DNA of 64,000 nt from Planomicrobium sp. CPCC 101110 (GCF_007859395.1 NZ_VOHD01000003.1:1161028-1225027); one strand, 5' to 3'; counted from the stretch's first letter, positions 28,236 through 36,031 are shown. Notes: generated by a model not told the origin, from the sequence alone. Translations and numbers: made by a program.

Positions 28236-28285
28236 TGATTCCCGGCGGCAGGAGAACCACCTGCTGCCGGGATTTTTGTTTCAAG
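28236..28285 (+). terminator. Terminator after pgpA
   Basis: tcccggcggcagg / cctgctgccggga stem with one G·T pair and a TTTTTGTTT tail. The remaining gap to 28436 holds a possible -10 (TATGAT at 28387-28392) for the next operon. Confidence 0.85.
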
Positions 28286-28436
28286 GCCTATGCAGTTCGA
28301 AAAATCCAAGGTTCGCAGGCCGCCTCTTTTCAAAGCATATAATTATAATCAGAAAAATTCGTGTTTCAATAGACAGAAAGTAATGTTATGATAAAAAAGA
28401 GAAAAAATGAAATTGTCAGAAAAGGGGGAGCTATTA

Positions 28437-29432
28437 ATGGTTAAAAAGAAATCAAGTTTATTTGGTGCTGTTGCACTGGCTGGATCTTTGCTTCTTGCAG
28501 GCTGTGGAGGCGGTGGCGGAGAATCGACATCCAGCGGCGGAAGCGAAGGCGGCGGAGAAGCGGCTAATCCGGAATTCCTCAGCGTTTTGACTGGCGGTAC
28601 GACAGGAACCTATTATCCGCTAGGCGGAGCTATGGCGCAAATCATCGAAACAGAAACTGGCATCGACACGACGGCCGAATCATCCCAGGCTTCTGCAGCC
28701 AATATGACAGCACTTGCTGACGGCGGCGGGCAAATTGCGTTTGTTCAAACAGACACAGCTTTTTATGCGGCTGAAGGAACAAATATGTTCGAAGGGGAAG
28801 TCATCGATACGGTTTCTGCAATCGGCGCTCTTTATCCTGAAACGATCCAACTGGTGACAACTGAAGGAACTGGCATCACTTCATTTGAAGACCTTGCCGG
28901 CAAAAGCGTCTCGGTTGGTGCACCAGGATCAGGAACATATATCAATGCCGAACAATTATTGGAAATCCATGGCATGACAATGGACGATATCAAAGCCCAG
29001 AACTTGGACTTTGCGGAATCACAGGAAAGTTTGCAAGCAGGCCAAATCGAAGCGGCGTTCATTACAGCCGGAACACCTACCGGGGCGGTTGAAAGCTTGA
29101 GCGCTACTGCTGATGTCGCAATCGTGCCTGTAGCGAAAGACAAAGCGGACGCACTGATCGAAAAATACCCTTATTACGCCCATGATACAGTGCCTGCAGA
29201 TACTTACGGCATTCCTGAAGAAGTGCCTACAGTATCGGTTTTGGCTATGCTAGTGGTGCAGAACGATCTTTCAGAAGATCTTGTTTACGACATCACAAAA
29301 GCAATCTATGAAAACACAGACAAAATCCAGCATGCTAAAGCTGCATTCATCAAACCGGAAACGGCCCTTGAAGGAATCGGCATTCCGGTCCATCCGGGAG
29401 CACAAAAATATTTTGACGAAGTAAATCAATAA
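28437..29432 (+). CDS. TAXI family TRAP transporter solute-binding lipoprotein
   Basis: Extracytoplasmic receptor of a TAXI-TRAP uptake system, 331 residues. Lipoprotein signal with lipobox LLAGC, a Gly/Ser-rich linker, then the NMT1/TAXI core beginning LTGGTTGTYYPLG (family hallmark GTYYP). The ligand is unknown; known TAXI receptors bind dicarboxylates or amino acids such as glutamate. ATG 28437 has AAAGGGGGAG seven bases before; the earlier ATG at 28407 lacks a site. First gene of a three-gene unit with DUF1850 and the fused permease. Confidence 0.93.
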   Translation: MVKKKSSLFGAVALAGSLLLAGCGGGGGESTSSGGSEGGGEAANPEFLSVLTGGTTGTYYPLGGAMAQIIETETGIDTTAESSQASAANMTALADGGGQIAFVQTDTAFYAAEGTNMFEGEVIDTVSAIGALYPETIQLVTTEGTGITSFEDLAGKSVSVGAPGSGTYINAEQLLEIHGMTMDDIKAQNLDFAESQESLQAGQIEAAFITAGTPTGAVESLSATADVAIVPVAKDKADALIEKYPYYAHDTVPADTYGIPEEVPTVSVLAMLVVQNDLSEDLVYDITKAIYENTDKIQHAKAAFIKPETALEGIGIPVHPGAQKYFDEVNQ

Positions 29433-29443
29433 GCGTAAAAAAC

Positions 29444-29476
29444 AATGACGATAAAGCGCAAGCTTTATCGTCGTTA
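29444..29476 (+). terminator. Intercistronic hairpin after the TAXI receptor gene
   Basis: aatgacgataaagc / gctttatcgtcgtt stem (13 of 14 pairs) with loop gcaa and a weak T-rich tail. Like the oppA-oppB hairpin it probably lowers expression of the membrane genes relative to the receptor. Confidence 0.6.
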
Positions 29477-29504
29477 TTTATGTTTTGAAAAAGGGGAAAA
29501 AAAG

Positions 29505-30029
29505 ATGAACTTGAAGCGGACTTATTGGATTTTGCTTTCAATATTCGCTTTTGTGCTGATCTTTTCTGCAGCGGCATTTGCTCCGATGCAGAAAAATTAC
29601 GTATTCATAAACAACAAAAGCGATCAAGTTGCAGCTTATGTTCCAATGGTAGACACTGCTTTTCAGATAAAGTACACCCATTCCATCCATCTTTCTGATG
29701 TTCTGGAAAGCTACAAGACCCTTCCTGACAATACATTAGTGGCAACAGAGCTGGAGTATGAAGATTTTAATGTCGGAATGCCTTCCGGTGCAGGAGATGG
29801 AGAGGAATTTGTCGAAAAGGACGGGAAATACTTTATCAAAAATATGCAGAGGGAAATGCCGGAATTCAGGCTGCTTGTCGGGGATGTGGACGCGGGTCTG
29901 TCTTTTTTGATCAAGGAAAAGGAGCTTGATTTGAAAGCGGCGCTTGAACGGGGCACCTCTTATACATTCCGTGTCCAGCGCCTGTCTTTTTTTCAGCAAT
30001 TAAAAGGAGTGAACATCTATGAGCAATAA
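29505..30029 (+). CDS. DUF1850 domain protein, TRAP-associated
   Basis: 174 residues with one N-terminal membrane helix (about residues 7-25, ILLSIFAFVLIFSAAAF) and an exported remainder. The DUF1850 hallmark is YTHSIHLSDVLESY near residue 57. This family is typically encoded between a TAXI receptor and its fused permease, as here, so it may be an accessory part of the transporter; the role is unknown. ATG 29505 has AAAGGGG upstream. Its 3' end overlaps the permease gene by 11 bases. Confidence 0.85.
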   Translation: MNLKRTYWILLSIFAFVLIFSAAAFAPMQKNYVFINNKSDQVAAYVPMVDTAFQIKYTHSIHLSDVLESYKTLPDNTLVATELEYEDFNVGMPSGAGDGEEFVEKDGKYFIKNMQREMPEFRLLVGDVDAGLSFLIKEKELDLKAALERGTSYTFRVQRLSFFQQLKGVNIYEQ

Positions 30030-32052
30030 AATGCCGCCGGAAGAAAGGGAAGAAATGAAACTTCCTCATGACGAGGATGTGTTTGTTTCCGAAGAGAAGC
30101 AGAAAGAGATTTTACAGAAGTATGATCCCGAATCAAACACGCGCGACTTGGCAGGAATCGCGAAACATGTGGTGTTCTACGGGTTATTGGCTTTTTCATT
30201 GTTTCAATTGTATACGGCCATATTTGGACAGTACACAGCATACATTCAGCGTTCCATCCACTTGGGGTTTGCACTGTCACTCATTTTCATATTGTTCCCG
30301 GCCCGCAAGAGAAAAGGCGAGCGCCACAAAGTTGCTTGGTATGATTATATTTTATCCTTGCTGGCTATTGCGGTGGCCTTGTATTGGCCGATAATGTATG
30401 AAGAGCTGGTATTCCGTGTCGGGCGTGTCACCGAATTGGATCTGGCCGTAGGGATATTGGCCGTTGTATTGACGCTTGAAGCGACGCGCCGAGCTGTAGG
30501 GCTTCCCATCACGATCATTTCTTCTTTATTTTTGGCTTATGCTTTTTACGGGCCTTATTTTCCTGGTTTCTTGCGGCACCGCGGGCAAGACCTCGATTCC
30601 GTCATCCAATTGATGTTCTACACGACAGACGGAATTCTAGGGACGCCGATCAGTGTGTCGGCAACATTCATATTCGTCTTCCTATTGTTCGGGGCGTTTT
30701 TAGTGAAAACAGGTGTCGGACAATACTTCAATGACTTGGCGGTGTCATTGGCAGGACATTTGACTGGGGGACCGGCAAAAGTCGCAATCTTTTCAAGCGC
30801 GCTTCAAGGGACGATTTCCGGCAGTTCTGTTGCCAATGTGGTAACGTCAGGTTCTTATACGATTCCAATGATGAAAAAGTTGGGGTATAAAAAAGAATTT
30901 GCCGGAGGTGTGGAAGCCGCAGCATCGACCGGGGGGCAGATCATGCCGCCGATTATGGGTGCTGCAGCTTTCTTGATGGTCGAATTCATCGGCGGGGTAA
31001 CGTATTGGGAAATCGCAAAAGCCGCTGCGATTCCAGCCATTTTGTATTTCTCAGGAGTTTGGATCATGACCCACTTGGAGGCAAAGAGGACGGGTCTGAA
31101 AGGTTTATCGAAAGAGGAGATGCCAGATCGGAAAGAAGTTTTGAAAAAATTGTATTTGCTTCTTCCGATCATCGCCATCATTTTCTTCTTGTTTATCGGT
31201 ATTCCCACAATGCATGCCGCTCTGTACGGAATAGTATTGACGGTTTTGGTCAGTGCGTTCAACAAAGAGACGCGCCTCGGCTTTAAAGATATTATCCATG
31301 CGCTTGTCGACGGTGCAAGAACAGCATTGGCTGTTGCTGCAGCAACGGCGGCGGCAGGGATCATTGTCGGAGTCGTCGTTAAAACAGGCCTTGGATTAGG
31401 TTTAGCGAACGGCTTGGTTTCCGCATCTGGCGGGAACATCCTATTAACGCTGTTCTTCACGATGCTGGCATCTATCGTTCTTGGAATGGGTTCTCCGACA
31501 ACAGCAAACTATGTCATCACGTCGACAATTGCCGCTCCTGCAATCATTGCGCTTTTAATGATCGATCAGCCTTTTGGAGCCGCAGTGCCACTGGTTGTAG
31601 CTTTGTCCGCCCATTTATTTGTTTTCTACTTCGGGATCATTGCGGATATTACACCTCCCGTGGCCCTTGCAGCTTTTGCCGCATCGGGAATATCCGGTGG
31701 GGAACCGATAAAGACCGGGTTTATCGCCGCAAAACTTGCAGCAGCCGCGTTCATCATTCCGTACATGTTTGTATTAAGCCCTGCGCTCCTGATGATCGAT
31801 ACTACTTGGCCGGAGCTGATATGGGTGCTGATTACCGCATTTACCGGAATGATTGCAATCGGTGCCGGTTTGATCGGATTCTGGTACCGGAAACTCAATT
31901 GGCTTGAACGGATTATCGCTTTTGCGACCGGTTTGGCTTTGATTTATCCGGAAGGCACCTCTGATGCAATCGGAGCAATTGTCTTTGTAATTCTTTTCAT
32001 CATTCAATGGATTTCACGCGAAAAGAAAGCACCGCAAACTTCGGAAGCTTAA
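30019..32052 (+). CDS. TRAP transporter fused permease (small and large membrane subunits)
   Basis: Fusion of the DctQ-like (about residues 45-190) and DctM-like (about 195-640) TRAP membrane subunits, 677 residues with many hydrophobic helices. It should use the Na+ gradient to import the ligand delivered by the TAXI receptor. Visible family segments: GTISGSSVANVVTSGSYTIP (shortened here: GTISGSSVANVVTSG), GGQIMPPIMGAAAFLM and GMGSPTTANYVI. Cytoplasmic hydrophilic tails at both ends. AAGGAG lies before the ATG, inside the DUF1850 gene. Confidence 0.94.
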   Translation: MSNKMPPEEREEMKLPHDEDVFVSEEKQKEILQKYDPESNTRDLAGIAKHVVFYGLLAFSLFQLYTAIFGQYTAYIQRSIHLGFALSLIFILFPARKRKGERHKVAWYDYILSLLAIAVALYWPIMYEELVFRVGRVTELDLAVGILAVVLTLEATRRAVGLPITIISSLFLAYAFYGPYFPGFLRHRGQDLDSVIQLMFYTTDGILGTPISVSATFIFVFLLFGAFLVKTGVGQYFNDLAVSLAGHLTGGPAKVAIFSSALQGTISGSSVANVVTSGSYTIPMMKKLGYKKEFAGGVEAAASTGGQIMPPIMGAAAFLMVEFIGGVTYWEIAKAAAIPAILYFSGVWIMTHLEAKRTGLKGLSKEEMPDRKEVLKKLYLLLPIIAIIFFLFIGIPTMHAALYGIVLTVLVSAFNKETRLGFKDIIHALVDGARTALAVAAATAAAGIIVGVVVKTGLGLGLANGLVSASGGNILLTLFFTMLASIVLGMGSPTTANYVITSTIAAPAIIALLMIDQPFGAAVPLVVALSAHLFVFYFGIIADITPPVALAAFAASGISGGEPIKTGFIAAKLAAAAFIIPYMFVLSPALLMIDTTWPELIWVLITAFTGMIAIGAGLIGFWYRKLNWLERIIAFATGLALIYPEGTSDAIGAIVFVILFIIQWISREKKAPQTSEA

Positions 32053-32092
32053 AAAGGGAAAGGCGGGAGCTGCTGCTCCTGCCTCTTTCGAA
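32053..32092 (+). terminator. Terminator of the TRAP operon
   Basis: aaaggcgggagc / gctcctgcctctt stem with loop tgct shortly after the stop codon; weak T-run. Confidence 0.6.
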
Positions 32093-32143
32093 AACTACTA
32101 TTTTAATATTTGGCCAGAAAGACTATTGGACACAAAGAAAAAA

Positions 32144-32173
32144 CCGACTGAACAAAAGTTCAGTCGGTTTTTG
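32144..32173 (-). terminator. Minus-strand terminator beside the tRNA-Val fragment
   Basis: Perfect 14-bp stem aaaaccgactgaac / gttcagtcggtttt with loop aaaa. It starts three bases beyond the 3' end of the tRNA-Val fragment. It would be the correct terminator for an intact tRNA at that place, suggesting it was the original one. Confidence 0.8.
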
Positions 32174-32220
32174 GTATGATTCCTAATGGGCTCGAACCAG
32201 CGGCCTCTACCCTGTCAAGG
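32174..32220. repeat. Direct repeat, left copy (tRNA-Val 3' half; att-like)
   Basis: Identical at 45 of 47 positions to 33522-33568, which covers the 3' half of the intact tRNA-Val from anticodon loop to discriminator base. Differences are at 32186 and 32203. The offset between copies is 1,348 bases. Confidence 0.88.
32177..32220 (-). pseudogene. tRNA-Val fragment (3' half)
   Basis: On the minus strand it contains the anticodon-arm 3' side, variable loop, T-arm and acceptor 3' strand of tRNA-Val. The D-arm and 5' acceptor strand are missing. It cannot fold into a tRNA. Confidence 0.85.
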
Positions 32221-32455
32221 AGTGACTTGACTTCCCATAAAGTAGAAGTGCCCGATTTTGATGGATGAACAAGCTTAACGGAGATGGTCATAAGCCTAGA
32301 CTGCTCAGCATTGCAGAAAAGTATTTTGGAACGGATGGCAAAATAATAGTTTATATAAAAAACATCCTTCAGGGGGCTTTTGCGCGATAAAAGTTTGAAT
32401 ATTCACGTAGCGGGTAACTGGTTGTAAGTAGACTTTTCAAATTAGGGGGGTTAAT

Positions 32456-33054
32456 ATGGAAAAAAATAATCGTGATGATTCTGTCCGAAAAGATCGGCAA
32501 GATACTCAGCAATTCCAGGCGGCAGATCCAGGTACAGACAGGAATATCGAAAAAGGAGAACAAGGGGATAACGAACTTCGAGAAAGAGGCAGTTCGAACA
32601 CTAACAACGATAGTTCGAACGAGCCTTACCTTTCAGATGGGGACACCACACTCAGAAAAAAAGACCCGGATAATCCAGCGGACTGGCGGGAATCGGAAAC
32701 ACCAAATCCGAGTAGAGAAACCGGTTGGCAAAAAAGCAATGATTGGGATGACACCATTCGGGAACCAGCGGGAACCTTTACAACGGGAGAACGCGGAAAC
32801 GTAATAAACAGCGCAACCTGGGATCCAGGGAGTCACATAAGTGAAGAAGATGTAGGGCACGTAGATGTGAATGATTACACCCAAACCACCTCACCTGAAA
32901 ACCAAACGGAGGAACAACAGACCAAACTTCCCGAAGAGCGCTTAAACGTGAACAAAGACCGTACTCAAAAGGAGAAGTAAGTATAGGAAAGCGCGTGGTG
33001 GAGGAAAACCAATCCATTGACGTGCCGATAGAGCGAGAAGAGCTGAAAGGATGA
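32456..33054 (+). pseudogene. Disordered protein with DUF2382-like tail, frameshifted
   Basis: The intact frame runs 32456-32980 (174 residues), starting after AGGGGGG. It is very hydrophilic and rich in Asp, Asn, Glu, Arg and Thr, with a loose repeat DDSVR, DTTLR and DDTIR, and has no hydrophobic core. It ends EERLNVNKDRTQKEK. In the -1 frame, from the A-run at 32967-32970, the text continues KGEVSIGKRVVEENQSID and VPIEREELKG to a stop at 33052. Together they read like one DUF2382 (YsnF/AvaK stress-protein) repeat broken by loss of one A. A sequencing error or genuine mutation are both possible; if unshifted, the gene codes about 199 residues. A terminator overlaps the second stop. Confidence 0.65.
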
Positions 33055-33076
33055 ACCAATCCTTCGGCTTTTTTAT
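33041..33076 (+). terminator. Terminator after the DUF2382-like gene
   Basis: gctgaaaggat / atccttcggc stem with a bulge and six T. It includes the stop of the -1 frame at 33052-33054, which supports that frame being the true gene end. Confidence 0.7.
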
Positions 33077-33108
33077 ATGCAAAAACCAAAATAAAAGCAG
33101 CCCCCACA

Positions 33109-33401
33109 TCAGGAGCGACCACCGTACGTCGTTTTCAGTAGTTTTTTTCTTTCCTGATTTTTCCTAATCATAAGCAGATCCTGTTGGTGATAAGAGGCAT
33201 TCCGTTGCTTGGCTGGTAAGGCATTCGTATCTTTCTTACAGGTCTTGCATCTATCTATTTGAGATTTGGCTCTACTTCAGCATCAAGGAACTTTTCAAAT
33301 ACGGAATTAATATTTTCACTTTTGATGATGTTTTCAGGCTTCCGTTTATGCGGCTGCCTTTTAGCAATACGTGATTTCTCTTCAAAAAAGTTAATGGACA
33401 T
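33109..33401 (-). pseudogene. Possible decayed coding region, two broken frames
   Basis: On the minus strand a frame reads from about 33401 (SINFFEEKSRIAKRQPHKRK) to a stop at 33255. An overlapping frame then continues with SQIDRCKTCKKDTNAL and ends YGGRS at 33109. Both are rich in Lys, Arg and Gln, as real proteins are, and the second has a CxxC pair. Neither has a ribosome site. They may be one gene broken by a frameshift, or chance. I do not recognise a family. Confidence 0.3.
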
Positions 33402-33447
33402 AAAAAAACACTTCGTTATTCTGTGGTTTACAGAATAACGAAGTGTT
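33401..33447 (-). terminator. Terminator of the intact tRNA-Val
   Basis: Perfect 18-bp stem (33407-33424 with 33430-33447, loop ggttt) followed on the minus strand by seven T. It lies 77 bases past the tRNA 3' end. Confidence 0.88.
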
Positions 33448-33521
33448 CCGCTCAAAAGTTGAGTGCAGTCCTACGCACGTTCTTTTGAAACTTAATAATA
33501 GCAACGCATAGCGTGTGCAAG

Positions 33522-33568
33522 TATGATTCCTACTGGGCTCGAACCAGCGACCTCTACCCTGTCAAGGT
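33522..33568. repeat. Direct repeat, right copy (inside intact tRNA-Val)
   Basis: Matches 32174-32220 at 45 of 47 positions. Identity stops inside the anticodon loop/stem, a usual crossover site of tyrosine integrases. Confidence 0.88.
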
Positions 33569-33597
33569 AGCGCTCTCCCAGCTGAGCTAAGGAATCT
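33525..33597 (-). tRNA. tRNA-Val (anticodon GAC)
   Basis: 73-base cloverleaf on the minus strand. Acceptor GATTCCT / AGGAATC, D-arm GCTC...GAGC, anticodon stem CTACC / GGTAG around loop TTGACAG with anticodon GAC, T-arm GCTGG-TTCGAGC-CCAGT, discriminator A. CCA is not encoded. One G·T pair is in the T-stem. A SigA promoter lies directly upstream and a strong terminator downstream. Confidence 0.95.
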
Positions 33598-33616
33598 CAT
33601 TTCCAGGACAAGTATT

Positions 33617-33646
33617 ATTATATATCGTGTCCCGGAAAGAAGTCAA
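33617..33646 (-). promoter_or_regulatory. SigA-type promoter of tRNA-Val
   Basis: Minus strand TTGACT (33641-33646), 18-base spacer and perfect TATAAT (33617-33622), about 20 bases before the tRNA 5' end. Confidence 0.75.
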
Positions 33647-33696
33647 CAACGTTTTATTAGATAATTAGTACGGATTGAATGTTGATTAAGAGCAAA

Positions 33697-33812
33697 AGGC
33701 GGCGACTCCATCGGGCAAAGCGTGAGCCGAAGACACCGGACTGAGCGCAAGCGAAGGAAGCGGCTGAGGCCACGTCCGCGGAAAGCGTCCGCCTGCAGCG
33801 ACTGGCAAACCA
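33697..33812. repeat. G+C-rich intergenic repeat element
   Basis: A block of about 115 bases, much richer in G+C than its surroundings, opens with AGGCGGCGACTCC and closes with GAAAGCGTCCGCCTGCAGCG. Its ends AGGCGG and CCGCCT can pair. I recognise this as a dispersed intergenic sequence seen many times in Bacillaceae and Planococcaceae genomes; its function is not known to me. Only one copy lies in this window. Short open frames across it are spurious. Confidence 0.55.
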
Positions 33813-33849
33813 ATATTTCTGATGAATTCATAGTATAAGTTTACGTCCT

Positions 33850-34371
33850 TTATTCCGAGAGAAATACGCTCCATTCCGTTTGGGCGCGCCCTTCCGAAAT
33901 TGACCAGCATTCAATAGCCGTAGCGGTTCCGTTGAATGGCTCAAATTCAAGAGCCAGCCGCGCGAACAAGGGCCCCCAAAAAGGCGCTGCGACATTGTTC
34001 ATGACGGTAACGTGCGGCACCCAGCTGTCCGGTAGATATAAACTGTCTTGACCTGTAAACTCACGGGTCGACAAGTTGAGGGAACGATGCAAGTCAGCCA
34101 GATCATGCGTAATGACCGGCGACAAATAAAAAGTGCCTTTTTGCTTGAAAAAGCCGAGGGAGGCAAAGGCTATTGGCAGCTGCTTGAACAGTTCAGCCCA
34201 AGGTTCTATCGCTTTTTTCAGGTCAAGCGGTTTGGTTTGCGAGAAAGATTGCAATGTAATATGGGGAGGCAAGGAAGTTTCGTTTTTTAGACTTGCCACT
34301 TTCCCTTGTTCTTGCATAGTTTCAATTCTACTGGACGAAGCGTAATCGAACCGCAATACGATAACTTGCAT
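33850..34371 (-). CDS. 2H phosphoesterase, 2'-5' RNA ligase family
   Basis: Second LigT-like protein in the window; 173 residues. The two active-site motifs are PHITL (near residue 37) and PHVTV (near residue 119). The substrate is unknown, but the fold acts on 2'-5' linked or cyclic phosphates in RNA. AGGAGG lies six bases before ATG 34371. It follows the nuclease gene by 14 bases on the same strand, so they form an operon. It is distinct in sequence from the YjcG protein at 26203. Confidence 0.88.
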   Translation of the reverse strand: MQVIVLRFDYASSSRIETMQEQGKVASLKNETSLPPHITLQSFSQTKPLDLKKAIEPWAELFKQLPIAFASLGFFKQKGTFYLSPVITHDLADLHRSLNLSTREFTGQDSLYLPDSWVPHVTVMNNVAAPFWGPLFARLALEFEPFNGTATAIECWSISEGRAQTEWSVFLSE

Positions 34372-34385
34372 CAAAATCCTCCTCT

Positions 34386-35099
34386 TTACTGGCCAGCGCT
34401 TCTAAATCCGGCATCGCGCGCTTCTTGTTCGGAACAGAACCATTTTTCCGGATTGGTTTGTTCATAAGATCCGCTTCCCGGCATATGATAGATTTTATTT
34501 CCGTTTCGATTGATGTTGCCTTTGATGTCGCATCCATCGCCTGCTTTTTCTTTGGGAGCGGTTGAGGCTCCATAAGCATCGGCGTTAAACCCTCTGGCTG
34601 TTGAATAATCCTCGAATTCCCATATTCCGGTTGCTGCGACGCGCGCTCGTTGTTCCGCTTTTTCAAACTCGTCGACATAGCGGGTGTTTGGCGGATAAAC
34701 ATACGCGACGCGCGCAAGGCCGGACTGGAGCATTTGTTCCTGCACACTTTCGCCGTCAACGTAAATATAGGCGAGCAGCCTGCCGTAATCGTCAAAGCGG
34801 GCGCCAACGTCAAACTCGATCGACACATCGCCCGATTCAATAATTCGCTTGTTTTCCTTGGTGGCTTCTTTGCCAAGCGGCTGTTCCCCGAGTGTTGGGT
34901 GATTGGTTTCCGGTGTATCGATCAACAGGTAACGAACAGTCTCTTCTTTTCCTTCGTACATGATTTTAATAGTATCCCCGTCAATGACAGAAGTTACTTC
35001 CACATCAATTTGATCCGTAGAGCCGCTGGTGTCAGTCGAATCAATCAGCCCGCAGCCAGCCATCAGCAAAAGGCAGAGCATCCAAGCAACTTGTTTCAT
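34386..35099 (-). CDS. Secreted thermonuclease (SNase-like) lipoprotein
   Basis: Calcium-dependent nuclease of the staphylococcal nuclease family. 237 residues with a lipoprotein signal (LLLMAGC). The SNase fold has VIDGDTIKI near residue 43, VRYLLIDTPET and DDYGRLLAYIYVDG, which hold the catalytic Arg, Asp and Glu region. The C-terminal extension CDIKGNINRNGNKIYH...WFCSEQEARDAGFR is the small Cys-bearing domain often fused to such nucleases. ATG 35099 starts the signal; upstream codons belong to no plausible start. Probably acts outside the cell on DNA or RNA. Confidence 0.9.
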   Translation of the reverse strand: MKQVAWMLCLLLMAGCGLIDSTDTSGSTDQIDVEVTSVIDGDTIKIMYEGKEETVRYLLIDTPETNHPTLGEQPLGKEATKENKRIIESGDVSIEFDVGARFDDYGRLLAYIYVDGESVQEQMLQSGLARVAYVYPPNTRYVDEFEKAEQRARVAATGIWEFEDYSTARGFNADAYGASTAPKEKAGDGCDIKGNINRNGNKIYHMPGSGSYEQTNPEKWFCSEQEARDAGFRSAGQ

Positions 35100-35194
35100 T
35101 CCACATCCCTGCTTTCTGTGTTCATTATATTTTGTTGGGGTGCCGCTTGCAATCGAATGCACGTTCGGTTAGTTTTGGTATAAGGAGGGAGCTT

Positions 35195-36031
35195 ATGCAA
35201 ATTTCACTGCCATTTATGTATGATTTTGACCGGGCGTTGGACCGTTTGTCTTTAGATCCGCTGCACGCTGTCGATTTGTCCGGGAAAAGTGTCCAAGTCC
35301 CGATGCCTGAGGGCAATAGCATCATGGTAAAGGCACTTGGCACAACCGAAAAGCCGGTATTTGCCATCGAAGGGGCCACCAGCGGACAGGAAGGGAGGGT
35401 CAAGGAACTTTTCCACTTCCATCAATCCCTGGAACCGATCAACGAGCATTTTAAAGGGACCAGCCTTGCCCATCTTTTCGAAGAGCATAGGGGCACGCCG
35501 CTCGTCCGTGAATTTTCCCTTTATGGCTCTTTGATGAAGAGCATTATCCATCAGCAGCTGAACTTGTCGTTCGCCCATACGCTGACAAGCCGTTTTGTGC
35601 AGAAGTACGGGGAGGAAAAGGATGGCGTATGGTTTTATCCCGAACCGGACATTATTGCCGGCATAGATGTGAAAGAGCTAAGGGAGCTGCAGTTCAGCAC
35701 CCGAAAAGCGGAGTACGTTATCGGGCTGTCGCAAGCGATTGCGGAAGGCCGGCTGGATATTGCAGGAATGGAAGAGAAAGCTGACGAGGAGATTACAGCT
35801 GAACTGATTTCTTACCGTGGAATTGGCCCATGGACAGCCCAAAACTTTTTATTGTTCGGATTGGGCCGCCCCAATTTGTTTCCGTTAGCGGATATCGGTC
35901 TTCAGAACGCCCTGAAGATCCAATGGAAGCTGGCGGAAAAACCGAAAGCGGAAGAAATTCTCAAGCATTTGCCCGGCTGGTCGCCGTATTTGTCGTATGC
36001 AGCACTGTATTTATGGCGCAGTCTGGAATAA
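35195..36031 (+). CDS. DNA-3-methyladenine glycosylase (AlkA-like)
   Basis: Base-excision repair enzyme that removes alkylated purines; 278 residues. The HhH-GPD core begins near SLMKSIIHQQLNLSFAH, with the hairpin AELISYRGIGPWTAQNFL and the catalytic Asp in FPLADIGLQNA. The N-terminal part is AlkA/YfjP-like. AAGGAGG lies 8 bases before ATG 35195. It is divergent from the nuclease gene, and the two share a short promoter gap. Confidence 0.92.
   Translation: MQISLPFMYDFDRALDRLSLDPLHAVDLSGKSVQVPMPEGNSIMVKALGTTEKPVFAIEGATSGQEGRVKELFHFHQSLEPINEHFKGTSLAHLFEEHRGTPLVREFSLYGSLMKSIIHQQLNLSFAHTLTSRFVQKYGEEKDGVWFYPEPDIIAGIDVKELRELQFSTRKAEYVIGLSQAIAEGRLDIAGMEEKADEEITAELISYRGIGPWTAQNFLLFGLGRPNLFPLADIGLQNALKIQWKLAEKPKAEEILKHLPGWSPYLSYAALYLWRSLE

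Larger units (their letters stand above)
32174..33568. mobile_element. Probable remnant of a small element integrated at tRNA-Val
   Basis: The segment is bounded by the tRNA-Val 3'-half repeat, and each copy has its own minus-strand terminator just beyond the 3' end. That is the pattern left when an element recombines into the 3' end of a tRNA gene and rebuilds it. The inside holds a frameshifted DUF2382-like gene and broken frames, but no integrase or transposase that I can recognise. It is therefore a degraded or non-autonomous element, or the relic of a tRNA duplication. The gap 32221-32455 shows no gene. Confidence 0.5.

Noticed and set aside
32174-32220. A second functional tRNA-Val
   Set aside because: Only the 3' half is present; the D-arm and 5' acceptor strand are missing.
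33643-33910. Open frames across the G+C-rich element at 33697-33812
   Set aside because: They arise from low stop-codon density in G+C-rich repeat DNA and have no ribosome sites.
34386-36031. Defence island made of a nuclease, a 2'-5' ligase-like protein and a DNA glycosylase
   Set aside because: All three are common housekeeping families with ordinary codon use and standard operon signals. The nuclease is secreted and nothing ties them to phage defence.
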